Assembly (NCBI GenBank): GCA_018136815.1
Contig: CM030939.1
Span: forward strand, 3,713,419 to 3,777,418
Reading direction: 5' to 3'
Source: Isochrysis galbana
Taxonomy: Eukaryota > Haptophyta > Isochrysidales > Isochrysidaceae
Length of the DNA stretch: 64,000 nucleotides
The notes below the pieces were generated by a model that had not been told where the DNA came from, ran no database searches, and saw only the letters and a program-made list of their open reading frames with translations. Shown in pieces: positions 43,318 through 52,493 of this stretch (position 1 is its first letter; each line of letters opens with the position of its first letter). The position numbers and the translations under genes were made by a program.

Positions 43318-43410
43318 TCGCGTGGCATAGTGGTTCAACCCACCGCCTCCACCAACCTTTTGCTCTGGGTCGCGAGTTCGAGGAGTTCGAGTCCGGACGG
43401 AGCGCTCTGC
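43318..43410 (+). ncRNA. Possible tRNA-derived SINE head (Pol III A and B boxes)
   Basis: Box-A-like TGGCATAGTGG at 43323-43333 and box-B-like GAGTTCGAGTCC at 43383-43394, about 50 nt apart, as in tRNA genes and tRNA-derived SINEs. The sequence does not fold into a full cloverleaf, so it is not a functional tRNA. Three CCGTTAAAAT/CAGTTAAAAT repeats follow at 43451-43510. Confidence 0.4.
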
Positions 43411-43670
43411 AGTTCGAGCCCCGCTCCTTCTCCTCTCCGCTCTTCTTCTACAGTTAAAATATCCTGCCTTCCTACCGTTAAAATTATGCACTCCGTCTAC
43501 CGTTAAAATCCTGTCTCCGTCGCCTTGCCAAGACATTTCCTCTGCCTTCCTGCCGACTTCCTTGCCAGTTCCTTCCGCCCCGGTTTCCCGCTTGTCTGCA
43601 AATCGGTTTCACCGCATTACGACCAAGCTTAGTGGGGAAACTCCTCGTCCAGTTCCGTTACCCGAAAATC

Positions 43671-43825
43671 TCGTTCATCTCGTCGGGCCCTCGGGCCATC
43701 TCGTTCATCTCGTCGGGCCATCAAGGCCATCTCGTTCATCTCGTCGGGCCATCAAGGCCATCTCGTTACATCTCGTCGTCGGGCCATCAGGCCATCTCGT
43801 TACATCTCGTTCATCTCGTTACAAT
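43671..43825. repeat. About 31-bp tandem repeat
   Basis: Four to five units of ATCTCGTTCATCTCGTCGGG plus CCATCAAGGCC, with variants. Open on the plus strand but repetitive. Confidence 0.85.
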
Positions 43826-43869
43826 CCAAGCTGCGGCTTTGATTTCCACACCTATGGGACGATGGTCCC

Positions 43870-44619
43870 AACTAAGTTTATACTTGGTTCGCCCATGGGG
43901 GGGCACGAGCCCCCCTCTCTCTCCACTCCTCCCCTGCCGTGGGGGAGGAACCACCCATCCTCCTGGCATGCCTGATGGCTTGCCAGGAGGCCACTGCCCT
44001 GCTGACCCACTCTCTCCCTGACAGGCTCGCCTGATTCGCGCGTCCTGGCCCCTCGTGGCCAGCCCATCGCTCCAACCCCCCCTCCCCCCCTGTTCGACAG
44101 GCAGACAGGTGCAGACTGGGGGCCCCTGAGGCCCAGGAGCGCCAGCGAGGGAGAGGCAGGGGAGACCAGGGCCCAGCCCCAGCCTCCTCTGCCCCCTGAG
44201 CTGGCCTCCAGGAGCCTCCAGGGGGCGCCAGAGGCAGCTGCAGGCCTGTCGCAGGCGCGCCATCGCGCGTGCCTGCAGGAGAGGGGAGAGAGAGCGCGGA
44301 GAAGGGGGGGGGCGGAGCGAGTGCTCCGCTCACCGGAAAATATGTAAGTCCCGCACCTGTTTACAGGAGAAGTCGGGACTGAGAACGCCGCCAGCCCGGT
44401 AGGCATAGGAGGAAGGGGGGAACGGATCACCGGGGGGTGGCGCGGGCCACCGACCATATCTAAGCCCTTTTCCCCTATCCCCCTAGTAGTGCACGGGGGG
44501 AGCCGCCTGATGGCGGGGGGGAAAGGGCCGGGAGAGAGGGGGTGTAGAAAGGTTTGCTGCGTGAGTAGAAAGTAGAGGGTCCACGGCCGCGTGTGCGGTG
44601 AGACTATTAAGAAGTTAAT
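43870..44619. mobile_element. Retroposed dispersed repeat (family A plus B) with 17-bp target duplication
   Basis: TATGGGACGATGGTCCC is directly repeated at 43853-43869 and 44620-44636, bounding 750 bp. The left end is AACTAAGTTTATACTTGGTT (family A) and the right end is repeat B ending ACTATTAAGAAGTTAAT. The interior shares long stretches with 11151-12023 in opposite orientation. The long direct duplication and AT-rich end fit a TPRT-mobilised element. It shows that ends A and B can belong to one mobile unit. The repeat B part contains the hairpin CCGCC-TGAT-GGCGG. Confidence 0.75.
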
Positions 44620-44654
44620 TATGGGACGATGGTCCCTACGACGTCTTCCGCTTG

Positions 44655-44939
44655 ATGAGTCTCTTGGGTGGCATCACCTTCTGGTTTCTCGTAAGTGCTT
44701 CAGGCGCAGCACTCATCGCGTCGGGGGATGGCCTCACGAGGGTCGGGATCGCGGTCGGGGTGGTCTTCGCGCTGTTCATTCTTCTCCTCTTGGTACTGTG
44801 GAAGACAAAGTATTTTCGCTTTTACAAGACGGAGAACATGCAACTGACCTTTGATGCGGAGGCGATATTGCAACGGGAGGCACAAACTAAAACCCGTCAC
44901 GAAACACAAACACACACAAAAAGTGCCCACACAACGTGA
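44655..44939 (+). CDS. Small two-helix membrane protein, unknown
   Basis: 94 residues beginning MSLLGGITFWFLVSASGAAL. Two hydrophobic helices follow: GGITFWFLVSASGAALIA and GIAVGVVFALFILLLLVLW, the latter followed by KTKYFRFYKTEN (positive inside), then a soluble Thr/Lys/His-rich tail. The hydrophobic pattern and basic flank are typical of a real small membrane protein. I do not recognise a family. It begins 18 bp after the 3' target duplication of the element at 43870-44619, so its promoter or first exon may have been separated by that insertion. Confidence 0.4.
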   Translation: MSLLGGITFWFLVSASGAALIASGDGLTRVGIAVGVVFALFILLLLVLWKTKYFRFYKTENMQLTFDAEAILQREAQTKTRHETQTHTKSAHTT

Positions 44940-45934
44940 CAAGTCCTATAATCATTTGTTTCGTTTGGGGGTGAAAAAAACAAGACCTCGGGTTGCATTC
45001 TTCAACAAGAGCAGTGAGCATGGTTGCATTCTTCAACAAGGGCGGGACGATCGTCCGAGTTGGAGTGGAGTAGGGGCCAAGTTAGGGGTCAGTAGAAATT
45101 ATATACCTAAATTGACAGGATGGGTGTGACAAAAAAAGGGAACCTCAAGTTGCACCTTCTGGGTGGATGGTTCTCGCCCCCCATGAGGGGAGTCGAGAGA
45201 GTGGGGGGGCGCGAGGCCCCCCTCCATGGCCATGGCGACCAATCATAAGATTAGTGCGCCCGCAAGAGAACGAAGAGAATGACGGAAAGTGAACGCCAAA
45301 AAGAACGACACGATCTGGTAGTCATTAGATTCTGCCTAGTATACCCGTTTCCAGTAGCATACCGTAAGATCTTGTGATAAAACCTCAATCTTGACTTGGT
45401 GAAATTTCACCCTTAGAAGTTAGAAGCCCTGTTTCTGTTTGACCGCCCTATTAGCTAGTAGCTAGTGGGTTGGCCAGTACATACCATCGATTATTTTATT
45501 TTATGAATGAAGGTTGGACCGAGCAACCAGGCCGCTCAAGACACTCTGAGATGATGTTGCAAAATCCCGAGCTATGCACTCATCAATTAGGGCACTTGCC
45601 CACTCCTTCCGTGATCCTTTCTTGAAGAGAGTGCATGGTTGTGCGTGTGAAATGTGGCGGCCGGGCTTTGTTGCTCAGCTGAATCACATGGGAACGTCGC
45701 CCCATGATCTCGCACGTGATTATGCATGTCAATCTTGTCATCTGATCTCGTGCACGACATCATCTAGTGGGTATAGGAACTTGTCACGCCATATGGCCTG
45801 TTCCTAGTCGCAAAGCCGAGGCCGCTGCCAACGATGACAATCGAAACGAGAACGCTCACCTGCGAGCATAAGCAGAAGAAGGAATCATGCTGAGAAGGTA
45901 CCAAATGATCCTTTCACGTGCGACCAATGACATT
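44940..45934. other. Intergenic with repeat C and related fragments
   Basis: 45123-45165 is repeat C on the minus strand. 45170-45255 (GGTTCTCGCCCCCCATGAGG to CAATCATAAGATTAGTG) matches 58258-58355. 45440-45470 resembles, on the minus strand, the terminal repeat of 60458-62799. 45574-45807 is a plus-strand frame with C..C and NLSRHMAC, possibly a zinc-finger relic. Confidence 0.5.
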
Positions 45935-47254
45935 TTACTCGTGGGTTGAAGGCCACGTTGACCTCCATGCAGCCAAGGCAAGGGTTGCAGTGGCAGCGCG
46001 GCAGTTGCGCACCGGGCTGTCGACAGCCTGTACGATGAACCATTCGGTCACGTGGATACCAAACGAAACGAGTCGGATACCAAGGAAGAAATGCGCGACG
46101 GCCAGGAAGTATATCAGCTGAAAAACAATGGCTATGCATAGAGTCAGCAGGGTGGTTGCAAGCTCGGCGATAAGGCAGACCATCGCGGAGGCGGAGCCTC
46201 GCAGGGAGAAGTCCTCCACAGCGCGACGACGTCTAATAGCTGCGGCAGAGGCGGATGAGTCCAATGAGGCATACCAGCCGTCACCCCAGCACCAGCTGAG
46301 CACCGCATTGAAGCGTTCGTCGGCAATAGCACTCGGCGAGGACAATGTGAGGGCGGTTGTATGGGCTTGAACTTGTGTTGGTGCGCCAGGGCTTCCTGCA
46401 GGAAGCTGGGCGATGTGGTCTGAGGGCAAAACGTCGATGCGGATTGGTGGCGCAAGAGCAATGGCGCTCAGCAGGAGAAGCAAGAAGATGATTATCGCAC
46501 CAGGCCATGCCTGCACGCTTGCCCAGAATCGTGCAAATTGTGCCAACGGAGCTGCATGGTTGATCGTATCCGCGGGGTCCGCGTTGTTATTCGCAGGGGT
46601 TGCAGAGCCAACCCTTGAATTCATTTGTGCCCTGGCGGCAGAGATGCCCCGCGCCATGTTGGCATTAACCCACACCTCACAGAGTTGGAAGAGCACATCG
46701 GCGTGGTTGCTCTGAACGAGCTGAGGCACTTCTTGCTGAAATTCTGCCATGAAGCGATCGCACTCCCTCCTATGGTACAAATAGAACCCGATCAGCATGA
46801 CTGGGTCTCTGATGTCCAGGTTGGTCGTGAGCTGCTCGGCCGTAGGTGGATTAATGCTCGGCAGTTGGGTGAGACTTGCCGGCAGCGGGTTCGCGACAAA
46901 CGCATCCAGCTGGGCCTGGGTCAGTGCCTCAGCTACGGGCATCGTCGTTGGGTGTGTTGCGGTGGCCTGCATCACACGGGAGCGCCACCACGCCTCACAG
47001 AGTTGGAAGAGCACATCAGCGTGCTTGCTCTGAATGAGCTGAGGCACTTTTTGCTGAAATTCTGCCATGAAGCGATCGCACTCCCTCCTATGGTACAAAT
47101 AGAACCCGATCAGCATGACTGGGTCTCTGATGTCCAGGTTGGTCGTGAGCTGCTCGGCCGTAGGTGGATTAATGCTCGGCAGTTGGGTGAGACTTGCCGG
47201 CAGCGGGTTCGCGACAAACGCATCCAGCTGGGCCTGGGTCAGTTGGGCAGCCAT
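45935..47254 (-). CDS. Tandem BAF-like domain protein with C-terminal membrane helices
   Basis: 439 aa, intronless. Two nearly identical domains (about residues 5-88 and 112-196) read LTQAQLDAFVANPLPASLTQ, LPSINPPTAEQL, MLIGFYLYHRRECDRFMAEF and ADVLFQLCE[AV]W. They align with the single-domain protein at 48005-48313, which has the layout of barrier-to-autointegration factor: N-terminal helix, helix-hairpin-helix, a GxxL-hydrophobic helix, a DxF helix and a terminal L-C-[DE]-x-[WF] helix. A linker is followed by a helix (GAIIIFLLLLLSAIALAPP), a luminal-type loop, and a long hydrophobic segment (LIAELATTLLTLCIAIVFQL onwards) suggesting two or three more helices. BAF in animals is a DNA- and nuclear-envelope-bridging protein; function here is inferred from fold only. 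It is divergent from 48005. Confidence 0.6.
   Translation of the reverse strand: MAAQLTQAQLDAFVANPLPASLTQLPSINPPTAEQLTTNLDIRDPVMLIGFYLYHRRECDRFMAEFQQKVPQLIQSKHADVLFQLCEAWWRSRVMQATATHPTTMPVAEALTQAQLDAFVANPLPASLTQLPSINPPTAEQLTTNLDIRDPVMLIGFYLYHRRECDRFMAEFQQEVPQLVQSNHADVLFQLCEVWVNANMARGISAARAQMNSRVGSATPANNNADPADTINHAAPLAQFARFWASVQAWPGAIIIFLLLLLSAIALAPPIRIDVLPSDHIAQLPAGSPGAPTQVQAHTTALTLSSPSAIADERFNAVLSWCWGDGWYASLDSSASAAAIRRRRAVEDFSLRGSASAMVCLIAELATTLLTLCIAIVFQLIYFLAVAHFFLGIRLVSFGIHVTEWFIVQAVDSPVRNCRAATATLALAAWRSTWPSTHE
46672..47241. repeat. Recent 0.25-kb internal tandem duplication
   Basis: 46672-46926 and 46987-47241 are about 97 percent identical in the same orientation and code for the two BAF-like domains of the 439-aa protein. 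The third BAF-like domain in the window (48005-48313) is far more diverged, so this duplication or gene conversion is much younger. Confidence 0.9.
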
Positions 47255-47463
47255 GTTCTGATCCCTCGTCTTCCTCTCTGTCCAAATGCCACTACGACCG
47301 AGCAGGACAGGGACAAAAGGGAGGAGAGGAGAGCAGTCGTCGAGAGAGAGAGAGAGAGAGCCGACTCCAAAGAAGAGGTCGCGGTGCGAGAATAAAAAGC
47401 GGGATTGTATGCCTCGATACCTTGGTTCTGGAGAGAGAGTTGACCAAGAGAAGGAGAGGAGGC

Positions 47464-47554
47464 GGTCGTCGCCATGTCTTTAATTTTACAAAACGCAGGG
47501 TGTTGTGTTTTGTAAAATTAAAGTGAAACGCAAGCTGGTCGTCGCCATGTCTTT
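47464..47554. mobile_element. Short hairpin insertion with 18-bp direct duplication
   Basis: GGTCGTCGCCATGTCTTT occurs at 47464-47481 and 47537-47554. The sequence between is dominated by a perfect 17-bp inverted repeat, CTTTAATTTTACAAAAC (47478-47494) against 47507-47523, with a 12-nt loop. It lies in the 750-bp spacer between the two divergent BAF-like genes. It could be a tiny retroposed element, or a regulatory or terminator hairpin. Confidence 0.6.
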
Positions 47555-48004
47555 GGGTCTTCAACGAACGACAAGCTTGGGGGGGGAAAGACAAGTAAGA
47601 CTGTAATGATAGACCTCTCAGCATGGTTACTTTAGTCAGAGTCAGCCCCACACTCAATGACCAATGAAGAGGCAACGGATGGAAACGGACAAACGGACGC
47701 GCTGTCGTCCGTTAGTTCCAGCCCATGGTCACCTGGGATCTTTGCAAGCTCCGCACCCGCTTCTCTTGTCATTGTGGGGGGAGCAGTCAGACGTGTCTGG
47801 AGTTGAAGACAGGGCGAGGACAGACGAAGATTGACTCACACACGGCACAACTGAACCTACGACTATGAGGAGAGAGGAGAACACATGGAAAATAGAGGGA
47901 AAACGCCAGAAGAATCTTCGGGCGTACAAGAGCCTGCCGGAGAGAGAGGGGGAGGGAGAGGAGAGGAGCAGAGAGCGGCCGTCGCACCCATCGAAATAGC
48001 AGCC

Positions 48005-48313
48005 ATGGCGAGGGTGGTTGGATCTCTCACCGCGGCTCAAATCGACGAATTCACCAATAAGAAACCACTCCCCACCGACCTCGCTGACATGCCGAACGTC
48101 GGGGCCGAGACCAAGAAAAAGCTGGTGGCAGCGGGCATCGAAACGCCAGAACAGCTGATCGGCTTTTATCTGTACAAGGGAAAGCGACAAGATCGCTTCG
48201 TCCAAGCACTTCTGGATCAAGCTCCCGGCCTCAATGAGGGCAAGCGCCCCGAGATCCTGTACCGCCTGTGTGACGCTTGGATCAGAAACAACAGTCGCGA
48301 GCTCAGCCAATGA
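48005..48313 (+). CDS. BAF-like single-domain protein
   Basis: 102 aa from ATG 48005, which has an excellent context (GCAGCCATGGCG). An in-frame ATG at 47885 would add a 40-residue E/G/R-rich extension. Predicted order: LTAAQIDEFTN helix; LPTDLADMPNVGAETKKKLV plus AAGI (helix-hairpin-helix); QLIGFYLYKGKRQDRF; and a C-terminal helix with LYRLCDAWI. Size, the helix-hairpin-helix, the [KR]-x-x-D-x-F motif and the terminal C-[DE]-x-[WF] match the barrier-to-autointegration factor layout. BAF dimers bridge double-stranded DNA and LEM/lamina proteins in animals. The family identity is a pattern-based call and a SAM/HhH domain of another kind is the alternative. Confidence 0.6.
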   Translation: MARVVGSLTAAQIDEFTNKKPLPTDLADMPNVGAETKKKLVAAGIETPEQLIGFYLYKGKRQDRFVQALLDQAPGLNEGKRPEILYRLCDAWIRNNSRELSQ

Positions 48314-49386
48314 GGAGAACTGTCACAGGCGCCCTCTCCTCGCTCTGCTTCACTGCTTCAGTGAGTTGATTGCTGGATCATGAAAGCCGAGACAGAAAGG
48401 AATCAAGAGCGCTGCCGGTACAGGCCTCTGATCTGCCGCAGTGGATGCATGTGGCTCGCAAGTCTTCAGTCACCGCCAGCCTGCCCAGATTTCTGTCTCT
48501 AGCCCAGCGCCGAAGACCTGCATGCATGCCATTGGTGACGGACAGGCACAAGCTCCCTTCCTGCCTCTTACTCCGTTGTTCTCGAAGTCTTAGCATAGCC
48601 CCTTTGATTACGACCGGTCCGTTGGCGAGCATGCCGTGCTCCTTGCGGACGTTACTTCTACTTGCCATGCTTCTTGCGGGATGTGCCCGCAAAAACCGTG
48701 TTCACCTTCACAGCGTTGGCAAGGGGGGCAAAGGATCCAATCGGTGCTTGGAAACGTAAGTGCAGACTGCCTTCTTTGTGCAAATCGGCTTCGACGTTCG
48801 GCTGGATTAGGGAATCTGTCATTCAATTTGCTGGATATGGGGTGCTGCATGCTTGACGGTGCCTGCGCGTGGCTTTTTCGTTCGTCATTTGCCCGAAACG
48901 CATGAAAAAGAAACTTCTTAGTATTCACACCACACGCGCGGCCTTGGAATGATACCTCCGTAGCCACGCCCACGTGCTCTCTGCTCCTCCACCCATCCTG
49001 CCTTGCAGCTACTTTCCGCGTGCCCTATTATGGGATTATTTATGGGGCATAAAGTGTAGTTCGTTCGTAGTTCCAATTGGAGGGTGGCACTCGGTCGTCG
49101 GTCGGCCCTATCTAGACGCCATGCGGTCGCAAAAAGTTACCTCTTGCATTGTGCATTGTACGACCGTGTCCTACGCATTTTTGGTGCATCTTTCTGTATC
49201 TGTAGGACTTGGGGCTTGAGAGCCGCATGGTACTTGAGAGTGAAGGATTGGGGTTGAGGCTTGAGGCTTCCCACCCAGTGCAACTAAGTTTATAGTTTAT
49301 ACTTGCTTGCTTCCCCCATGAGGCGGCTTGCCTTCATTTGCTCTCCTTTCCCTCCGGTTTCTTCCCCTCCCGCGGGGAGTCTCACC
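48314..49386. other. Intergenic, contains repeat B copy and family-A end
   Basis: 48905-49025 is a diverged repeat B (AAACTTCTTAGTATTCACAC). 49275-49345 has a family-A end (CAACTAAGTTTATAGTTTAT). Nothing gene-like is supported in between. Confidence 0.5.
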
Positions 49387-49560
49387 CTACCATGAGCCCC
49401 CCGCGAGCACCCCGAAGGAGAGGCCCAGCAGCACCACGCACGCGACGAGAACGGCGTCGCCTTGGCTCGTCATGAGGACGCGTCCCGAGAGGGCCTGGTA
49501 GACGCCCACGCCGAGCACGGCGTAGCCCGTCCCCTTGTGCGCGACCCGCCACACGGCTCG
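49387..49560 (-). pseudogene. Membrane-protein C-terminus, possibly cytochrome b561/DOMON-like
   Basis: The minus-strand frame reads VWRVAHKGTGYAVLGVGVYQ, ALSGRVLM and then a helix VACVVLLGLSFGVLAGGSW before a stop. The W..[AV]H+..GY....G.YQ..SG pattern is like the last helices of cytochrome b561 modules. An acceptor-like ACGCGACAG lies upstream, so it could be a last exon, but no other exon is visible. 55714-55836 carries a truncated relative (EALSGRALMPAVIVAYVGLS). Confidence 0.4.
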
Positions 49561-49635
49561 GCGTGTGGCGCGGGCGCCGGGCCTGTCGCGTTAAGTGCAA
49601 CGAATCTTCACACATATGTTGAAAATGTCGAGGGG

Positions 49636-49808
49636 GGATTCGATGGAGGTGGCGGTGAGGGAGGAATAGACGGAGGTGGTGGCGAAGGAGGGACAGATGG
49701 CGGTGGTGGCGGGGGAGGGACGAATGGAGGCGGTGGCGAGGGAGGAATTGATGGCGGTGGTGGCAGGGGAGGATTGGATGGCGGTGGCGGCGAGGGTGGG
49801 ATAGATGA
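49636..49808. repeat. 27-bp minisatellite, about six units
   Basis: Units of the type GGCGGTGGTGGCGAGGGAGG plus AATTGAT. Because 27 is a multiple of 3, the tract is open as Gly-rich (GGGGEGGID) on one strand and as Pro/Ser-rich (PPSPPPPSI) on the other. I do not call a gene, although an algal hydroxyproline-rich wall-protein fragment on the minus strand is the alternative. Confidence 0.8.
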
Positions 49809-50000
49809 TTGAACGCCTTTCCATCTGTGGGTGATGGCGAGGACTTTGCTACGGGAAGCGATGCGTGTCGCTCGTGAGCTAGGGATGCGGCGCCTGTGGT
49901 TGTGGACGTTGCTCGGATCGGGGCCCGTCTTGTTGCTCAGTTCCCCTCCCCCCACATCCCACATCTTTTGATTTGTTTTTTATGATCTTCAATATATTCT

Positions 50001-52052
50001 TCAATTATTGTCTTGTGTCTGCCGCTCCAGCACACTATCCAGGCCACGGATCGCAAAACGACGTATGAAACGGCGGTAGTTAGTACGAGCACAGTCCAAG
50101 GAAAGAACGGACGGCTTCGATCGAGTTGATTTGGGTAGGGTCGATTTTCGAGACGGCTTCCACTTTCTTGGGATCCATCCGAAGACCTTCACGCGAAACA
50201 ACGTGGCCGAGATATTCAGCCGAGGTGGCAAAGAAAACGCATTTCGACATCTTGCAAGTGAGGCCCGCCCAGATGAGACGTTCCAAGACAAGATCAAGAC
50301 GGTGTAACATTTGTTGGAATGACGACTCTTCCCTGGCTTGCAGCGAGTCACCTACGCCTGTCGACCAGGCGCCGACATCATCCAGGTATGGCATACAAAT
50401 CTCCCATGCCAGCCCACCGAGAACGGCGTCCATGAGGCGGCACATATACGAGGGACCGGATTGAACACCGAAAGGCAAGTAATTGAACTCGTACTTGCCG
50501 CGATGAGTAGTGAACGCAGTGATATGTTTATCGGACTCTTTGATCGGTATACCCCAGAAACCAGATGCCAGGTCCAGGGTGCAAAGGAATAGAGAATCGA
50601 GGTTGCCTTGGCCGGACGACAATCGGTCGATGGCTTCTACCGTGAGGGGGAGAGGGCTGTCCTCTAGACGAAGCTTGGAGTTGACGTCGCGATAATCTAC
50701 GCAGAAACGTAAGGAGCCATCCTTCTTAGTGACTAGCACGACTCGAGAGGCCCACGACGAATTTGATTTCCTAATGATGCCCGCGGACTCCATCTTGCAA
50801 ACTTCGTCCTCTATGATCTTCTCACCCTCTCGTCCAACTCTAGACGGTGCGTGGCGGTGAGCTTCGGCTCCGGGGTTGAGCGGTAGCTCTACCTCCATCA
50901 CGTGAGTGTGATTCGGGTTAGTCGGGTCAATTGCGAAAGCAGCGATACGTCGGGCCAGTAGACGACGAACTTGTTCACGTTGGGGCATCGAGAGACGGCC
51001 CTCGGGGTCGATCTTGGCTGCCTCGAGGAGCTTACGTTGGTCCTCGTTGAGCGACTCAATCACATCCGGCGAGTTAACGTCACCGGCGCGGTGATAAGTT
51101 CCAGCGTGAATCTTGAATCGAACCTGTAGCGAAGCTACAGGATGAAACGACGGAAGATGTAGTGATGTAGTAGAGGTTTGGGATCAGTATTGACCACCGT
51201 AATCGCGATGGTGTGGTCGGAGTTCGGCCTCTCTACTTGAGGGATGACGAGAGGAGAGCTATCGATCGTTTCACGCGTAGGGAGTCGGTCCACGAGCATG
51301 GCGCAGTCTTCGTGTTCTCGAAGAGCTAGCGGAATTCGGACGTGAAACGTAGCCCGATGATAGGCCGGGATCGTGATAGGTTCGTGGGTATATAGGAGGT
51401 ACTCGGAGCCACGTGATGCCGGCGCTTTGGCGGCAAACTCATCGGCCGTGTTGAAGAGAGGCTCGGAGACTAGCTGGTTGTCGTTTTCGGCGGCTTGCGG
51501 CCCTCGGAAGAAGTCAGTCGTGATTGGGTTCGCGGAGGTCGGACAGACCTGTGCACAAGTCGGGCTGACAGGGACCACCGCTATCGGTGACGTCGAGACG
51601 CGAAAGATCGGCGGGGCGTCGGGGCTTGGACTGCCATTAACCTGAAGAGGAGCCACCGTGGATGGAGCACCGAGGGTGATAGTGATAGAGCCGTCCGCGC
51701 TGCCCGAGGCGAGCTGAATCGAAGCGGCGTGCGTAGCTAAGAAGTCGTTCCCGAGCAGCAGCATCGGGTTGCCTTCAATCACCATGAACGTATGACGAAA
51801 GAGAAATCCACCGACGGAGAAAACGATTCGAGCCTTGCCTCGCGTGATAAGAGGTAGGCCGTCCGGACCGTGGAGCGGTGTCACTACGGCTTGCGGCAGC
51901 CGCTCGACGCATGCGTTGTTGGGTAGGCTGGACAAGAGGGAAGTGGTCACGACCGACGGGCCAGCTCCGGTGTCAGCGAGGGTGCTGTTGACCGTGAGGG
52001 CGGAGTCGGCTAAGATTACTCCTTCTATGGCGGGAGGCGGCGCGCGCTCCAT
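50001..52052 (-). pseudogene. Ty3/gypsy retrotransposon pol fragment (protease and reverse transcriptase)
   Basis: From 52052: a retropepsin domain (STLADTGAGPSVVTTSLL with the catalytic DTG, then NPMLLLGNDFLATHAASI), about 305 codons. A stop/frameshift lies near 51135. Reverse transcriptase follows: NPGAEAHRHAPSR, IEDEVCKMESAGIIRKSNSS, VLVTKKDGSLRFCVDYRDVN, FNYLPFGVQSGPSYMCRLMD and the catalytic MPYLDDVGAW, then EYLGHVVSREGLRMDPKKVE. A second frameshift near 50085 moves SFLGLCSY into YRRFIRRFAI, and the sequence is lost at about 50000 before RNase H or integrase. No LTRs are seen. The 5' side ends at repeat B (52081). Confidence 0.92.
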
Positions 52053-52080
52053 GACCCTATCAGTTTACTGATAGTTGTCC

Positions 52081-52257
52081 GGACCATATCTAAGCCCTCC
52101 ACCCCAATCAATCCCCCTAGTTGTGTACGGGGGGAGCCGCCTGATGGCGGGGGGAGAAGGGCCGGGGAAATGGGGGTGTAGAAAGTATGCTACGTGCTAC
52201 TTGTAGTGGGTAGTGGTTCCATTCGCCGCGAGTGCGGTAAGATTATTAAATGGTTTT
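52081..52257 (-). repeat. Dispersed repeat family B
   Basis: About 80 percent identical to 44448-44619, including CCATATCTAAGCCC, the hairpin GCCGCCTGATGGCGG and the end GCGGTAAGATTATTAAA. It abuts the gypsy fragment. Confidence 0.8.
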
Positions 52258-52493
52258 TTTTGTGATTGTGTAAGTAACTGTCGCTCTGGTCCAGTCTGGT
52301 CCGTGCCCGTGGAGAGAAGGCTTTCATGTTTCATGCAATGTTGTGCTGGTTGTGAGAATTGTGGAAAATTGAGAAGAGGAATGTCTAAGAAGAGAGCGAA
52401 TGTTTGCAGCTGCAAAGGTCTACAGGTTCCGCAGATCGTGTGTTGTGCGCCCGAAGTTCTAGTGTTTGCTTTTGTTGTTTGTTGCCTCCCAAC

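Noticed and set aside
43318..43410. Functional tRNA gene
   Set aside because: A and B boxes match but acceptor and anticodon stems do not pair.
49608..49964. Pherophorin-like Pro/Ser-rich protein on the minus strand
   Set aside because: It is produced by a 27-bp minisatellite equally open on the other strand as poly-Gly; no signal peptide or flanking domain was found.
50001..52052. Endogenous virus
   Set aside because: Protease and reverse transcriptase order fits a Ty3/gypsy retrotransposon; no envelope or capsid genes were seen.
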